Assembly: GCA_017746715.1 (NCBI GenBank)
Contig: JAGHZQ010000030.1
Location: 1-40,101, forward strand
Length of the DNA stretch: 40,101 bases
DNA from: Cyanobacteria bacterium SBLK
GTDB taxonomy: Bacteria; Cyanobacteriota; Cyanobacteriia; Cyanobacteriales; Spirulinaceae
Direction: 5' to 3'
The translations under genes and the position numbers were made by a program. The notes under the pieces were generated by a model. It saw only the letters and a list, made by a program, of their open reading frames with translations. It was not told where the DNA came from and did no database searches. This document shows, one piece after another, positions 25,156 to 34,215 of this stretch (its first letter is position 1; every line of letters begins with the position of its first letter).

Positions 25156-25246
25156 AAATTATATCATTATATTAGTGAATTTTCTTCATCAAAAGATAGA
25201 TTATCTTCAGATAAATTGTTACGAAATATGACAAAATACCTCTGTC

Positions 25247-26191
25247 TTACAGCGCATTTGCCCCAGCAACCACCTCTAAAATTTCTTGAGTAATGGCCGC
25301 TTGGCGTGCCTTATTGTATGAACGAGTCAAAGTTTTCACTAATTCTGTCGCGTTGTCGCTGGCGTTGTTCATCGCCGTCATGCGAGCTGCTAATTCGCTG
25401 GCTGCGGACTCTTGCAGGGCGCGAAGCAATTGATTATTGAGATATAAAGGCAAGAGGGCATCGAGAATTTGTGCCGGATCCTGCTCGAAAATCATATCTC
25501 TGGGGAAAGTAGCCATTGGTGTAGAAACCTTTTCCCGTTCGACGCTAAAAGAGCCCCCCGCCGTCGTCAAGTGGAAAATCTCATCATCGGGATTTTCTAA
25601 CCCTTGAAGCGATAAAGGTAAAAGCGTTTGCACCACCGGACGAGAGCTAATCAAAGACACGAATTTTGTATAAATTAACTCGATGCGATCGACGCTTTCC
25701 GAGAGAAAGAGAGAGAGTAAATAATCGGCAACTTTGGAGGCTTCCGCAGCCGTAGGGATTTGGTTGAATCCCGTATAGCTTTGAGCAATGGGAGCTTGGC
25801 GGCGCTCGTAATATTGGGTTGCCTTTCTCCCCACTAAAATTAATTTATAGTCAAACCCTTCTTTTTTTAATTCTTGAATCCGGGTTTCTACCTTTTTAAT
25901 GACGTTGGTATTGTAACCGCCGCAGAGACCGCGATCGCCAGAAACCACCATCAGCCCCACGGTTTTCACCGGACGCTGTTTCAGTAAAGGCAGGTCTACA
26001 TCTTCAAATTGCAGGCGGTTTTGCAAGCCGTACAGCACCTGTGCCAAACAATCGGCAAAGGGACGGGTTGAGGTCACTTGTTCTTGAGCGCGACGCACCT
26101 TTGCTGCCGCCACAAGGCGCATGGCTTCGGTAATTTTGCGCGTATTTTTGACCGACTTGATGCGATCGCGAATGGCTTTGAGATTGGGCAT
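25247..26191 (-). CDS. atpG: ATP synthase F1 gamma subunit
   Basis: The 314-residue subunit (also named AtpC in cyanobacteria) forms the central rotor shaft of the F1 motor. The N-terminal [20 protein letters not shown] and the C-terminal [19 protein letters not shown] helices form the coiled coil. The middle carries the ~35-residue insertion typical of cyanobacteria and chloroplasts (after [13 protein letters not shown]), without the redox Cys pair of plant chloroplasts. ATG 26191 matches the family; the upstream frame to 26218 is not conserved. It is last in the operon, separated from atpA by a dispersed palindrome. Confidence 0.97.
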   Translation of the reverse strand: MPNLKAIRDRIKSVKNTRKITEAMRLVAAAKVRRAQEQVTSTRPFADCLAQVLYGLQNRLQFEDVDLPLLKQRPVKTVGLMVVSGDRGLCGGYNTNVIKKVETRIQELKKEGFDYKLILVGRKATQYYERRQAPIAQSYTGFNQIPTAAEASKVADYLLSLFLSESVDRIELIYTKFVSLISSRPVVQTLLPLSLQGLENPDDEIFHLTTAGGSFSVEREKVSTPMATFPRDMIFEQDPAQILDALLPLYLNNQLLRALQESAASELAARMTAMNNASDNATELVKTLTRSYNKARQAAITQEILEVVAGANAL

Positions 26192-26247
26192 TTCAGTTAT
26201 CCTTTCGACTTCGCTCAAGGCGAGCGGTTATCAGGTATCAGTTATCA

Positions 26248-26275
26248 GTAGGGACATAGTTTGCTACGTCCCTAC
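26248..26275. repeat. Dispersed palindrome, GTAGGGAC family, copy 3
   Basis: GTAGGGACATAG and CTACGTCCCTAC form a near-palindrome in the atpA-atpG(gamma) gap, close to the copies at 1676 and 9569 in sequence. On the transcript it forms a strong stem between two operon genes. It is preceded by GGTTATCAGG and GTTATCAG direct repeats (26227-26247). Confidence 0.75.
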
Positions 26276-26286
26276 ATGGGTCGCGA

Positions 26287-27804
26287 TTAAACAGAAGCGA
26301 CAAAGGTTTTCTTGTACTCGGCGATCGCCTCTTTGAGGATGCTTTCGCCGGCATCGGTGAGTTTTTTCTCGGAGGTGATGGATTGAGAGAAGTCGGCTTT
26401 GCTGGTTTTCAGGTATTCCCGGAAACCTTGGGTGAAGTCGGTAATTTTCTCGGAGTCGATATCATCCAAGTAGCCATTCAAGCCGGCATAAACGAGAGCC
26501 ACTTGTTCGTAAACGGCGAGGGGAGAATATTGAGGCTGTTTGAGGACTTCCCGCAAGCGTTGACCCCGTGCCAACTGTGCTTGAGTTGCCGGATCCAAGT
26601 CGGAGGCAAACTGAGAAAAGGCTTCCAATTCTGCAAACTGAGCCAATTCCAGTTTTAATTTACCCGCCACCTGTTTCATGGCTTTGATTTGGGCGGCAGA
26701 ACCCACGCGAGATACGGAAATCCCGGCGTTGATTGCCGGACGGAAACCCGCGTTAAACAAGTCGGAAGAGAGGAAGATTTGACCATCGGTGATGGAAATC
26801 ACATTGGTGGGAATGTAAGCGGAAACGTCACCGGCTTGGGTTTCAATGATGGGGAGTGCCGTCATGCTACCGCCGCCCAAGTCATCGCTGAGTTTTGCCG
26901 CTCGCTCCAATAAGCGAGAGTGAGCGTAGAATACATCTCCGGGATAGGCTTCGCGACCGGGGGGACGACGCAGGAGTAAGGACATTTGACGATAAGCCTG
27001 AGCTTGTTTGGAGAGATCGTCGTAAATCACCAAGGTCGCTTTTCCTTGATACATGAAGTGTTCGGCGATGGTGGCTCCGGTGTAGGGGGCAAGGTATTGC
27101 AGGGTTGCGGGGTCGCTGGCATTGGCGGCAACGACGACGGTGTAGCTCATGGCACCGCGATCTTGCAGTTCTCCCACCACTTGCGCCACGGTAGAGGCTT
27201 TTTGACCGACGGCAACGTAAACGCAAATCACGTTCTCTTCGGCTTGGTTGAGGATGGTATCGACGGCAACCGCCGTTTTTCCGGTTTGGCGATCGCCGAT
27301 GATCAATTCGCGCTGTCCCCGTCCGATGGGAATCATGGCGTCAATTGCCGTGATCCCGGTTTGCATGGGTTCGTGAACGGAGCGACGCTGAACGATACCG
27401 GGAGCGGGGGATTCGATTAAGCGAGTATCGTTGGTATTAATATCGCCTTTTCCATCGATGGGACGGGCCAAAGCATCGACGATGCGACCGACTAGCGCTT
27501 CTCCAACCGGAATTTGCGCGATTTTTCCAGTTGCTTTGACGGTACTTCCTTCTTGGATTTCCCGACCGCTTCCCATCAGTACTGCCCCGACGTTATCTTC
27601 TTCTAGGTTTAGGGCAATCCCAACGGTACCATCTTCAAATTCGACGAGTTCCCCCGCCATGACTTTTTCTAAGCCGTAAATCCGAGAAATTCCGTCTCCG
27701 ACTTGGAGAACGGTTCCCACGTTGGATACTTCTTGCTTTACATCGTACTGTTCGATTTGCTGACGAATAATATTGCTGATTTCGTCTGGTCTGATAGCAA
27801 CCAT
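26287..27804 (-). CDS. atpA: ATP synthase F1 alpha subunit
   Basis: The 505-residue non-catalytic nucleotide-binding subunit of F1 alternates with beta in the hexamer. The Walker A motif GDRQTGKT spans residues 170-177, and the alpha/beta signatures [21 protein letters not shown] and [14 protein letters not shown] are intact. Length is normal. The ATG at 27804 gives [16 protein letters not shown] as expected. The 35 bases separating it from atpH consist largely of a heptamer repeat, and no clear Shine-Dalgarno is left. Confidence 0.98.
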   Translation of the reverse strand: MVAIRPDEISNIIRQQIEQYDVKQEVSNVGTVLQVGDGISRIYGLEKVMAGELVEFEDGTVGIALNLEEDNVGAVLMGSGREIQEGSTVKATGKIAQIPVGEALVGRIVDALARPIDGKGDINTNDTRLIESPAPGIVQRRSVHEPMQTGITAIDAMIPIGRGQRELIIGDRQTGKTAVAVDTILNQAEENVICVYVAVGQKASTVAQVVGELQDRGAMSYTVVVAANASDPATLQYLAPYTGATIAEHFMYQGKATLVIYDDLSKQAQAYRQMSLLLRRPPGREAYPGDVFYAHSRLLERAAKLSDDLGGGSMTALPIIETQAGDVSAYIPTNVISITDGQIFLSSDLFNAGFRPAINAGISVSRVGSAAQIKAMKQVAGKLKLELAQFAELEAFSQFASDLDPATQAQLARGQRLREVLKQPQYSPLAVYEQVALVYAGLNGYLDDIDSEKITDFTQGFREYLKTSKADFSQSITSEKKLTDAGESILKEAIAEYKKTFVASV

Positions 27805-27815
27805 AGTTTTTTTGT

Positions 27816-27843
27816 GGGTTATGGGTTATGGGTTATGGGTTAT
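27816..27843. repeat. Heptanucleotide tandem repeat (GGGTTAT x4)
   Basis: Four exact copies of GGGTTAT (27816, 27823, 27830, 27837) fill the gap between atpH and atpA. The last copy supplies the atpH stop codon (TAA on the minus strand, 27840-27842). Such short tandem heptamers (STRR) are known from filamentous cyanobacteria. Confidence 0.9.
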
Positions 27844-28391
27844 GCGTTCAAACTCATGCCGATGCGACGGAGTTGACCCCGCAAGCTGGCATCGAGAACT
27901 TGGGAGCCGATTTTGATAATGACTCCACCGATAATGTCGGGGTCGATTTGGGTTTTTAGTTCTACCCCTCGGGCGCTGGAGATAGCCTGCACTCGCTGTT
28001 CGACGGAACGGCGCTGTTGTTCGTTCAAAGGGCGAGCGCTGGTCACTTCAGCTAAAACGGTTTCATTCATTTCCCGCAATAGGGTGAGGTATTGGGCGAT
28101 GACTTGTTCGAGAAAAACAATGCGTCGCTTATCCACCAGTAACATTAAAAAGTTAACCAGTTGCGCGTCGGTGCCATCTCCCATGATGCGTCGCAGCACG
28201 GCTTTTTTATCCCCATCCTCAATGACGGGATTGGTGATAAAGGCCCGAAATTCGGGGGAGTCTTGTAGTAATTGTTCGAGGGCTCGGAAATCTTCGCCAA
28301 AGCGATCGGCTAAATCTCGCGATCGCGCCAGAGACATAAGAGCCTGCGCGTAGGGTTCGGCAATAGAGCCGCTCATTAAAGATCCTTTCAT
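27840..28391 (-). CDS. atpH: ATP synthase F1 delta subunit
   Basis: The 183-residue delta subunit (AtpD in older cyanobacterial naming) links the peripheral stalk to the top of F1. The N-terminal helical domain begins AEPYAQALMSLARSRDLADR, and the C-terminal domain ends with the conserved DPDIIGGVIIKIGSQVLDAS. Two ATGs are possible: 28391, 3 bases after the b-subunit stop and preceded by AGGGGG, and 28376, preceded by AAAGGA at good spacing. I kept 28391 because MKGS starts occur in relatives. The stop codon lies within a heptamer repeat. Confidence 0.95.
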   Translation of the reverse strand: MKGSLMSGSIAEPYAQALMSLARSRDLADRFGEDFRALEQLLQDSPEFRAFITNPVIEDGDKKAVLRRIMGDGTDAQLVNFLMLLVDKRRIVFLEQVIAQYLTLLREMNETVLAEVTSARPLNEQQRRSVEQRVQAISSARGVELKTQIDPDIIGGVIIKIGSQVLDASLRGQLRRIGMSLNA

Positions 28392-28394
28392 TGG

Positions 28395-28922
28395 TTATCC
28401 CCCTAACTGCCCGATACAGCGATCGATGAGGCGTTCTTGCTTGTGGTCGTCCAATCGCTCCTTGAGTTGACCTTCCACCCGTTCGAGGGCGAGGGCGACG
28501 GTGCGCTGGCGCAATTCGGCGATCGCCTTGTCCTGTTCGGTACTGACATCGGCAGCGGCCGTGGCTTTCATGCGTTCCACTTCTGCCTTGCCTTTTGCCA
28601 AAATTTCTTCTTTCACCCGTTGAGAGGTTTGTTCGCCACTGGCTAAAATTTGCTTGGCTTCTTCTTGTGCCTGCGCCAAATTTTGTTGTGCCTTGGCTAA
28701 TTCAGAAGCCGCCTTCGAGGCCCGACTTTCTGCTTCTTGAATTTCTGCTTCAATTTTGGCCCGTCGTTCGTTGAGAATCTTACCCACAACTTGACCGCCG
28801 TAGTAAACCAAAATCCCTAAAAGCAGTGCAAGGTTAATTATGTTGGCTTCTAAAATGTCGAAGTTTAATCCGAATCCATGTTCGGCGGCTTCTTCAGTGG
28901 CTAGATAAAATACTGTCCACAC
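28395..28922 (-). CDS. atpF: ATP synthase F0 b subunit
   Basis: The 175-residue subunit has one N-terminal membrane segment (about 25-45, ANIINLALLLGILVYYGGQV) followed by a long charged coiled coil, the peripheral stalk. With b' it forms the heterodimeric stator of cyanobacterial and chloroplast enzymes. The start codon is GTG (28920-28922) with AAGGAA about 11 bases upstream. Translation is tightly coupled to the delta gene, which begins 3 bases after the stop. Confidence 0.95.
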   Translation of the reverse strand: MWTVFYLATEEAAEHGFGLNFDILEANIINLALLLGILVYYGGQVVGKILNERRAKIEAEIQEAESRASKAASELAKAQQNLAQAQEEAKQILASGEQTSQRVKEEILAKGKAEVERMKATAAADVSTEQDKAIAELRQRTVALALERVEGQLKERLDDHKQERLIDRCIGQLGG

Positions 28923-28946
28923 GGTTTTTATTTTCCTTAAGTTTGA

Positions 28947-29429
28947 CTATCTTGCCAATTCCGGTCCCAACAGTTTTTCCAGAATTTGCCAGCTCAGAGC
29001 ATCGACATCGCCTTCGAGAGTGCTGAAGGCTTGTGCTTTCTGGTTTTCAATCTCTCGAGCGGCAGCTTCTCGCTCTTGTTGAACTTCTTGCTGGGCCGTT
29101 TGGACTTGTTTGGCAACGACTTCTTGCGCTTCGGCTTGGGCCGTGGCAATAATTTCTTGAGATTGACGGCGAACGTCTACTAATTCTTGTTCGTACTGTG
29201 CGGCGATCGCTTTGGCTTTTTCCAAGCGTTCTTTGGCATCTTGGGTTTTGCCGCGAACGTAGTCGGCGCGTTCGTCAATGGCATTTCCCAAAGGTTTGTA
29301 GAAGATTTTATCGAGAAGAATAACTAAGACTACAAATTGAAACGCCATCAAGGGCAATGTTGCATCAAAGTCAAACATGCCTCCCGCTTCTGCCGCTTCT
29401 GCCGCCAATAAAAAACTCCAATGTATCAT
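28947..29429 (-). CDS. atpF2: ATP synthase F0 b' subunit
   Basis: The 160-residue second b-type subunit (often called AtpG in cyanobacteria) has a membrane segment at about residues 25-45 ([20 protein letters not shown]), the conserved [11 protein letters not shown], and a long coiled coil ending [10 protein letters not shown]. It is found only in photosynthetic bacteria and chloroplasts, where it pairs with b. ATG 29429 ([16 protein letters not shown]) matches the family N-terminus; the frame upstream to 29480 is not conserved. Confidence 0.95.
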   Translation of the reverse strand: MIHWSFLLAAEAAEAGGMFDFDATLPLMAFQFVVLVILLDKIFYKPLGNAIDERADYVRGKTQDAKERLEKAKAIAAQYEQELVDVRRQSQEIIATAQAEAQEVVAKQVQTAQQEVQQEREAAAREIENQKAQAFSTLEGDVDALSWQILEKLLGPELAR

Positions 29430-29550
29430 TGTGGAAGATTCTGAAATTAGCTTTTTGGATGAGCGGTAAAGAGAATTCAAAATTCAAAAATGGCATTTCT
29501 TCATTTTGAATTGATTCTCTCTACCTTTTTTTGCCGCGATCGGCAATTAA

Positions 29551-29880
<330 letters not shown>

Positions 29881-30636
29881 TTAATCGTGATGCTCATCGC
29901 CGTGGCCTTCCAGTGCTTCGTGAATGTAAGCAGCCGCTAGAGTGGCAAAAACGAGAGCTTGGATGGCACTCGTAAAGAGTCCCAAGGCCATAACGGGCAA
30001 GGGAATGAATAGAGGTACCAACAAGACTAATACCGCGACCACCAATTCATCTGCCACAATGTTTCCGAAAAGACGGAAGCTCAGGGAGAGGGGCTTGGTA
30101 AAATCTTCCAATATATTGATCGGCAAGAGGATTGGCGTGGGTTCGATATATTTGGCAAAATATTTCAAACCGCGCTTTCTAAATCCCGCGAAAAAGTAAG
30201 CCAGCGAGGTCAACAATGCCAGCGCGACGGTGGTGTTGATATCGTTGGTAGGAGCCGCTAATTCTCCGACGGGAATGTGAATGAGCTTCCACGGCAGGAG
30301 AGCTCCCGACCAGTTGGAGACAAAAATGAATAAGAATAGAGTGCCAATGAAAGGAACCCAAGGTCGGTATTCTTTTTCGCCAAGCTGGTTTTTCGCGAGG
30401 TCGCGGACGAATTCTAAGGCAAATTCCATGAAGTTTTGCACGCCCCTAGGAACGCGCTGAACGTTCCGAGTGGCGGCTAAGGAGGCAATGACTAACAGGC
30501 CGATCACGAACCAAGAGGTCATAAAGACTTGCCCGTGTACGGTCCAGCCGCCAAAATGCCAGTAAAAATGTTCGCCAACTTCGAGGGATGCTAGAGGGAG
30601 AAAGGTAAAAACCTTCAAGCCAGCAAAAAGTTCCAT
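29881..30636 (-). CDS. atpB: ATP synthase F0 a subunit
   Basis: The 251-residue membrane subunit (AtpI in older cyanobacterial naming) provides the proton half-channels next to the c-ring. Five to six membrane helices are visible. The essential Arg lies in the helix [20 protein letters not shown], and the final helix ends [22 protein letters not shown] 30636 ([20 protein letters not shown]) is preferred to 30654. Confidence 0.96.
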   Translation of the reverse strand: MELFAGLKVFTFLPLASLEVGEHFYWHFGGWTVHGQVFMTSWFVIGLLVIASLAATRNVQRVPRGVQNFMEFALEFVRDLAKNQLGEKEYRPWVPFIGTLFLFIFVSNWSGALLPWKLIHIPVGELAAPTNDINTTVALALLTSLAYFFAGFRKRGLKYFAKYIEPTPILLPINILEDFTKPLSLSFRLFGNIVADELVVAVLVLLVPLFIPLPVMALGLFTSAIQALVFATLAAAYIHEALEGHGDEHHD

Positions 30637-30736
30637 TGGGCGTTCTTTCCCCAATTTCTTAAAAACATCAACGGGATTTCAGAGGAGAGTTTGCACTCGA
30701 ATTCCTATCGGGCCGTCGCGATCGCGTTTCCTTTCC

Positions 30737-31093
30737 TTACTTTTTCATAAACTCTGAAAAAGTAGTTTGAAAAGTATAAGCAATAATCGCGGCCTTATAG
30801 GTCAGAAATCCCAAAAATACAGGCACGATATGCAGTTGCTGCCACTGAGTGGCAACAATGATTAAACCTGCAAACAAAGCTAATCGATTGGAACTGACGC
30901 GAGCATTTCCCGCACCCAATCGCTCTACATTCTTCGCCAGCATTCTCAAATAAACAACACCCACGCATGCTCCAAGCAAGTAGTTCAGAGCGGTATTGAG
31001 GGAATAGTTCAGCCATACCCCCGCAAAGATAATCCCGCTCATGGCAAGCGTCCACACAAACAAATCTTGTTTGAGTTGATGATACTCGGCCAT
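30737..31093 (-). CDS. atp1: ATP synthase subunit I (Atp1), assembly-associated
   Basis: The 118-residue membrane protein has four hydrophobic segments (WTLAMSGIIFAGVWLNY, ALNYLLGACVGVVYLR, LALFAGLIIVATQ, LGFLTYKAAIIAY) and leads the operon, as Atp1/AtpI does in cyanobacteria. Atp1 is thought to help c-ring assembly or insertion and is not an essential subunit. I chose the ATG at 31093 because GGAGG sits 7 bases upstream; an in-frame GTG at 31177 would add a 28-residue Pro/Asn-rich leader without a ribosome site, though longer leaders are annotated in some relatives. Confidence 0.85.
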   Translation of the reverse strand: MAEYHQLKQDLFVWTLAMSGIIFAGVWLNYSLNTALNYLLGACVGVVYLRMLAKNVERLGAGNARVSSNRLALFAGLIIVATQWQQLHIVPVFLGFLTYKAAIIAYTFQTTFSEFMKK

Positions 31094-31230
31094 TGAATTT
31101 CCTCCGGAGTTCGGGGGCGATTCTTCTGGATTTTCTCCTTCTGTTTGGGGGTTGAGAGGTGGGTCCGACGGATTCACGTTTTTGAGTTAGGGGTCAGTCC
31201 ATTTCGATCGCTCGTTTCGAGCCAAGGGAA

Positions 31231-31260
31231 ATCTTATCACGGCTGTGGAACAATTCTTAA
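31231..31260 (-). promoter_or_regulatory. Possible promoter of the ATP synthase operon
   Basis: On the minus strand TTAAGA (31255-31260) and TAAGAT (31231-31236) are 18 bases apart, about 140 bases before the atp1 ATG. A 9-base inverted repeat, CAATTCTTA (31251-31259) and TAAGAATTG (31275-31283), overlaps the -35 element and could be an operator. Nothing else is seen in the 348-base gap 31094-31441 except the terminator at 31369. Confidence 0.35.
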
Positions 31261-31368
31261 ATTTTTGTTTACACTAAGAATTGGGGATTTTTTTGCTGGG
31301 GAGAAAGAAGCCTTAACCCAATTTGCACTGGGTGTTTGAGCCGAAAGTGTTAAGTGATAAAACGTTTC

Positions 31369-31394
31369 AAGGTCTCGATCGCGATCGAGACCTT
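31369..31394. terminator. Perfect 26-base palindrome, likely terminator
   Basis: AAGGTCTCGATCG is followed by its exact reverse complement. It lies about 50 bases after the stop of the minus-strand gene at 31442 and upstream of the ATP synthase promoter. T-rich sequence flanks it on both strands but the tract is modest, so termination is likely rather than certain. Confidence 0.55.
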
Positions 31395-31441
31395 TCTTAT
31401 GTGTTCGCAAAAATTCACTTTTTTATTTTGAATCGATCTTC

Positions 31442-31699
31442 CTAATCAAAATCGCGATCGATACTGCCTTCGAAAACGGGTTCGACGCGAATGGCTGCCA
31501 CGTTACTCGGGCGAATGACCATATATTCCCCTTGCACGTTTTTAATAGGGACGCTGATAAAATTTGTATCGTTGGCTTTGGGCATGAGTTCGCCACTATA
31601 CCATTTTTGAAACTCTTGAATGGTATTAAAGCGAACTTCTTCGCGATGCCCTGAAGTTAGCATAATAGAGACTGCATAGGAATCCGGTTTTCTAGCCAT
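31442..31699 (-). CDS. Conserved hypothetical 85-residue protein
   Basis: The protein is small and soluble, starting MARKPDSYAVSIMLTSGHRE and ending with an acidic EGSIDRDFD. The alternating hydrophobic pattern and the ending of the core, YMVIRPSNVAAIRVEPV, suggest a compact beta-rich fold. I do not recognise a named family, though proteins of this look are common in cyanobacteria. The ATG at 31699 is preceded on the minus strand by an AAGGAG-type site. It is followed by the palindromic terminator at 31369. Confidence 0.7.
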   Translation of the reverse strand: MARKPDSYAVSIMLTSGHREEVRFNTIQEFQKWYSGELMPKANDTNFISVPIKNVQGEYMVIRPSNVAAIRVEPVFEGSIDRDFD

Positions 31700-31758
31700 A
31701 GAAATTGCTCCTTATTCTGACACGCCCTTCCAAATAAATTTAATGATGAATGCGATCG

Positions 31759-32517
31759 CTAGAGGTTAAATCGCTGCAAAAGTGCCTCGAGTAGGGGAGG
31801 CAGAGTTTGACGCGCTTCCTCAGCCGTTTTGCATGATAACTGTTGATGGTGGGTTAGGTCAAAGGGAAATTGTCCTTTCATGCGTTCCATTTGCACGAGC
31901 AGAATTTGCCCTTGACGCTTGCTGTGAAGGGCGTAACCGAGTTCGATGCAAACGTTGGGACTGAGGAGGAGTCGGGGTTTATCTTCTCCTGTCGTAACGG
32001 CGATCGCGGTACCGTCGGCAATGAAGAGAAGACTTTTACTAATTTGTCTCAATTGCCCGCTACTGAGGCGCAATGGCGCACTTTTGGGGCGTTGGGAGAG
32101 TTCTAAGCTGAGGGGAATGCGGGCGGTTTTATTCATGTTGGCGATCGCTTCTTCTAAGACTTCGCGAAACAGTTCGCTCGATTCTTTGTACTCTTGCTGA
32201 TAGCTAAAGAAGATTTTCGGTTCGAGAAAGGCGTTGAGTTCTTGTTTAGTGAGATAAATTTCGTGGGACTTGAGATCCAAATTGGCGATCTCGTAACCGC
32301 CACTGCCTTCGATATAAAATTCGATGGGTTCTCCTTCGATGTAGCGTTGAAACCACTGGGAAGCAGCGATTTCCTCCGTTTCGTCCAAAATATCGGCTCG
32401 CAATCCCGATTTAAGCAAGCTGCTGCGACTCAAGCGCAAGTCGTGAGGACGTTTGATAATTTCCCGAATGGGTTCGTATTGTTCCACATACCAAGCCTTG
32501 AGGGCAACGATCGCCAT
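31759..32517 (-). CDS. TIR-like nucleotide-binding domain protein
   Basis: The 252-residue soluble protein has an N-terminal part of ~115 residues that I do not recognise (starting MAIVALKAWYVEQYEPIREI). The C-terminal half resembles the TIR-like predicted nucleotide-binding domains: FIADGTAIAV, then SPNVCIELGYALHSKRQGQI with the Glu that is catalytic in NAD-cleaving TIRs, and a late FPFDL. Related domains act as NADase effectors in bacterial immunity, but many members are uncharacterised. It lies in an accessory block next to a Uma2 nuclease and toxin-antitoxin-like pairs. ATG 32517. Confidence 0.5.
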   Translation of the reverse strand: MAIVALKAWYVEQYEPIREIIKRPHDLRLSRSSLLKSGLRADILDETEEIAASQWFQRYIEGEPIEFYIEGSGGYEIANLDLKSHEIYLTKQELNAFLEPKIFFSYQQEYKESSELFREVLEEAIANMNKTARIPLSLELSQRPKSAPLRLSSGQLRQISKSLLFIADGTAIAVTTGEDKPRLLLSPNVCIELGYALHSKRQGQILLVQMERMKGQFPFDLTHHQQLSCKTAEEARQTLPPLLEALLQRFNL

Positions 32518-32611
32518 ATTTTCACCCCGCTTTCGATCTCAAACACCTGTACTAAAGGTTCTTCATCATATCACTGGGACTGGCAAAAGGGTTGCTGAAT
32601 TTAGAAAAATT

Positions 32612-33280
32612 CTAGGATTCTCTATTGTTTGGGAGGCGATCGCGCAAAATCTCTTGGATTCTCTGACGAAATAAGCGAACTGCCGATCGCTGTCCGATCT
32701 CGCGACTGCGTTCGATAAAATTAGGGATTTCTGCGAGGGGTAAAAAAGGAAATGCTAAACTTTCTTCTCGTTGTTCGTAGCGATCGCCGATTAAATGATA
32801 AACCAATAAACTTTGTCGGGTATAGCGCCATAATTCGGGAATGCCTAAAGCCGCATAAATAGAGTGCTTATCGAGTGATGAATGAGTATTATCGGATTCG
32901 ATGGCTAAATCTGGGGAAGGATCGACAGCGAGATCGAGTCTTCTGCCTCTAACTCTTGCTTCATTTTGAATGTAAAAGCAACTATCGGGTTCGATAAAAC
33001 GCTGTAAATCTTCTCGCTTTAAACTCCACGATCCCAGCTTCATGATTTCTATTTCTAATTCATCGGCGATCGCTTCAATAAAACTTTCTAGCATTCCTGT
33101 CGGGATTTCATGTTCTGGGAATGGCATTTTAAACGCCAATACGCCTTCACTGTAAGCGATTAAATAAGCGCGATCGTCGCCAATTTCCGTTACAAGGGTT
33201 TTAAAAGTTGACCACGTTACTCCCGAGAGTGTGAAATTCCCTTCTTTTTCTTTGGGTTTGGGTTGAGGGATTGCAATCAT
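32612..33280 (-). CDS. Uma2-family (DUF820) putative PD-(D/E)XK nuclease
   Basis: The 222-residue protein shows the Uma2 layout: PFPEHEIPTGMLESFI, the acidic core LDLAVDPSPDLAIESDNTHS, then SLDKHSIYAALGIPELWRYT, where Glu, Asp and Lys would form the PD-(D/E)XK site. Uma2 proteins are greatly expanded in cyanobacteria and some are linked to mobile elements; their targets are unknown. ATG 33280. The neighbours are a TIR-like gene downstream and a divergent DUF433 gene. Confidence 0.88.
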   Translation of the reverse strand: MIAIPQPKPKEKEGNFTLSGVTWSTFKTLVTEIGDDRAYLIAYSEGVLAFKMPFPEHEIPTGMLESFIEAIADELEIEIMKLGSWSLKREDLQRFIEPDSCFYIQNEARVRGRRLDLAVDPSPDLAIESDNTHSSLDKHSIYAALGIPELWRYTRQSLLVYHLIGDRYEQREESLAFPFLPLAEIPNFIERSREIGQRSAVRLFRQRIQEILRDRLPNNRES

Positions 33281-33465
33281 CTTTGATATTCCTCTCTGTT
33301 TCTGTAGTCATTTTACACGAGCGATCGCCTTTTGAGGAAGAACTATATGGGATGCAGAGATTTGATTGAGAGCAATGCGATCGCGCTAACTCTGTTATCC
33401 CGTATAATAGAAGAATAAATAACTGGAAAATTCCCAAATATTCCTAAAAAGCAGAGAATACGACC

Positions 33466-33813
33466 ATGAAACTCGAAGACTATTTTACCTTTTTATCTCC
33501 CGAAGATATTCGACTCAAGGGAACGCGAGTAGGGATAGAAACCATCTTATACGAATATATTTATCGTCGCCGAACTGCTGAAGCGATCGCCGATATTTAC
33601 ACCAATCTAACTTTAGAGCAAATCCATGCAACGATTCTTTATTTTCTCCATAATCAAGAAGATGTTACGCAATATATGGCAGACTGGTTGCAATGGGGTC
33701 GCCAGATGCGAGAAGAACAGCGTAAAAATCCTCATCCCGGTGTTAAACGAATTATGGAATTAAAAGCAGCCAAAAAGCAACAATTGACTCATGAGCATTC
33801 AGTATCTCATTGA
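33466..33813 (+). CDS. DUF433 protein, probable antitoxin (pair 1)
   Basis: The 115-residue protein has the DUF433 winged-helix pattern: IRLKGTRVGIETILYEYIYR, then EAIADIYTNLTLEQIHATIL and a Tyr-rich helix. DUF433 proteins commonly pair with DUF5615 PIN-like proteins and are presumed antitoxins. It overlaps the next gene by 23 bases, so the two are translationally coupled. A Lys-rich C-terminus (KAAKKQQLTHE) probably contacts the partner or DNA. Confidence 0.78.
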   Translation: MKLEDYFTFLSPEDIRLKGTRVGIETILYEYIYRRRTAEAIADIYTNLTLEQIHATILYFLHNQEDVTQYMADWLQWGRQMREEQRKNPHPGVKRIMELKAAKKQQLTHEHSVSH

Positions 33814-34153
33814 TGAAAATGTCGATCCGGTTTATCCGAAACAAATGCGCCAACGCGATCGCGAAATTATCATTCGAGTTGTGGGAGAGGAAAATGTTCC
33901 GGAACGGGGAACGCTAGACCCAGAAATTCTGATTTGGTGCGAAACACATGATTTTATTTTGGTGACAAATAATCGGCGAACAATGCCCGTTCATTTAAAG
34001 GATCATTTGGAACAAAATCGCCACGTTCCGGGTATTTTTATTCTAAATTCTGATATGGGTATCGGTGAAACGATCGATGAATTGCTTCTTATTTCTCGAT
34101 ATTCTTTTGAAGATGAATATCGCGATCGCATTACTTTTCTGCCGATACCCTAA
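33791..34153 (+). CDS. DUF5615 PIN-like protein, probable toxin (pair 1)
   Basis: The 120-residue protein begins IQYLIDENVDP, with the acidic residues of the first PIN strand, continues with DPEILIWCETHDFILVT and ends YRDRITFLPIP. PIN-like proteins are usually RNases in type II toxin-antitoxin systems. At the usual third acidic position the sequence is TNNRRTMP with Asn instead of Asp, which may weaken catalysis. It overlaps the DUF433 gene. Confidence 0.75.
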   Translation: MSIQYLIDENVDPVYPKQMRQRDREIIIRVVGEENVPERGTLDPEILIWCETHDFILVTNNRRTMPVHLKDHLEQNRHVPGIFILNSDMGIGETIDELLLISRYSFEDEYRDRITFLPIP

Positions 34154-34215
34154 CTCAAATTAGAACACGATCGCATCTCTTGAGAAACAGGACGAGGTGC
34201 GATCGCAGTTCTATT

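Noticed and set aside
26986..27420. 144-codon plus-strand frame inside atpA
   Set aside because: Antisense to the nucleotide-binding core of the alpha subunit; no independent support.
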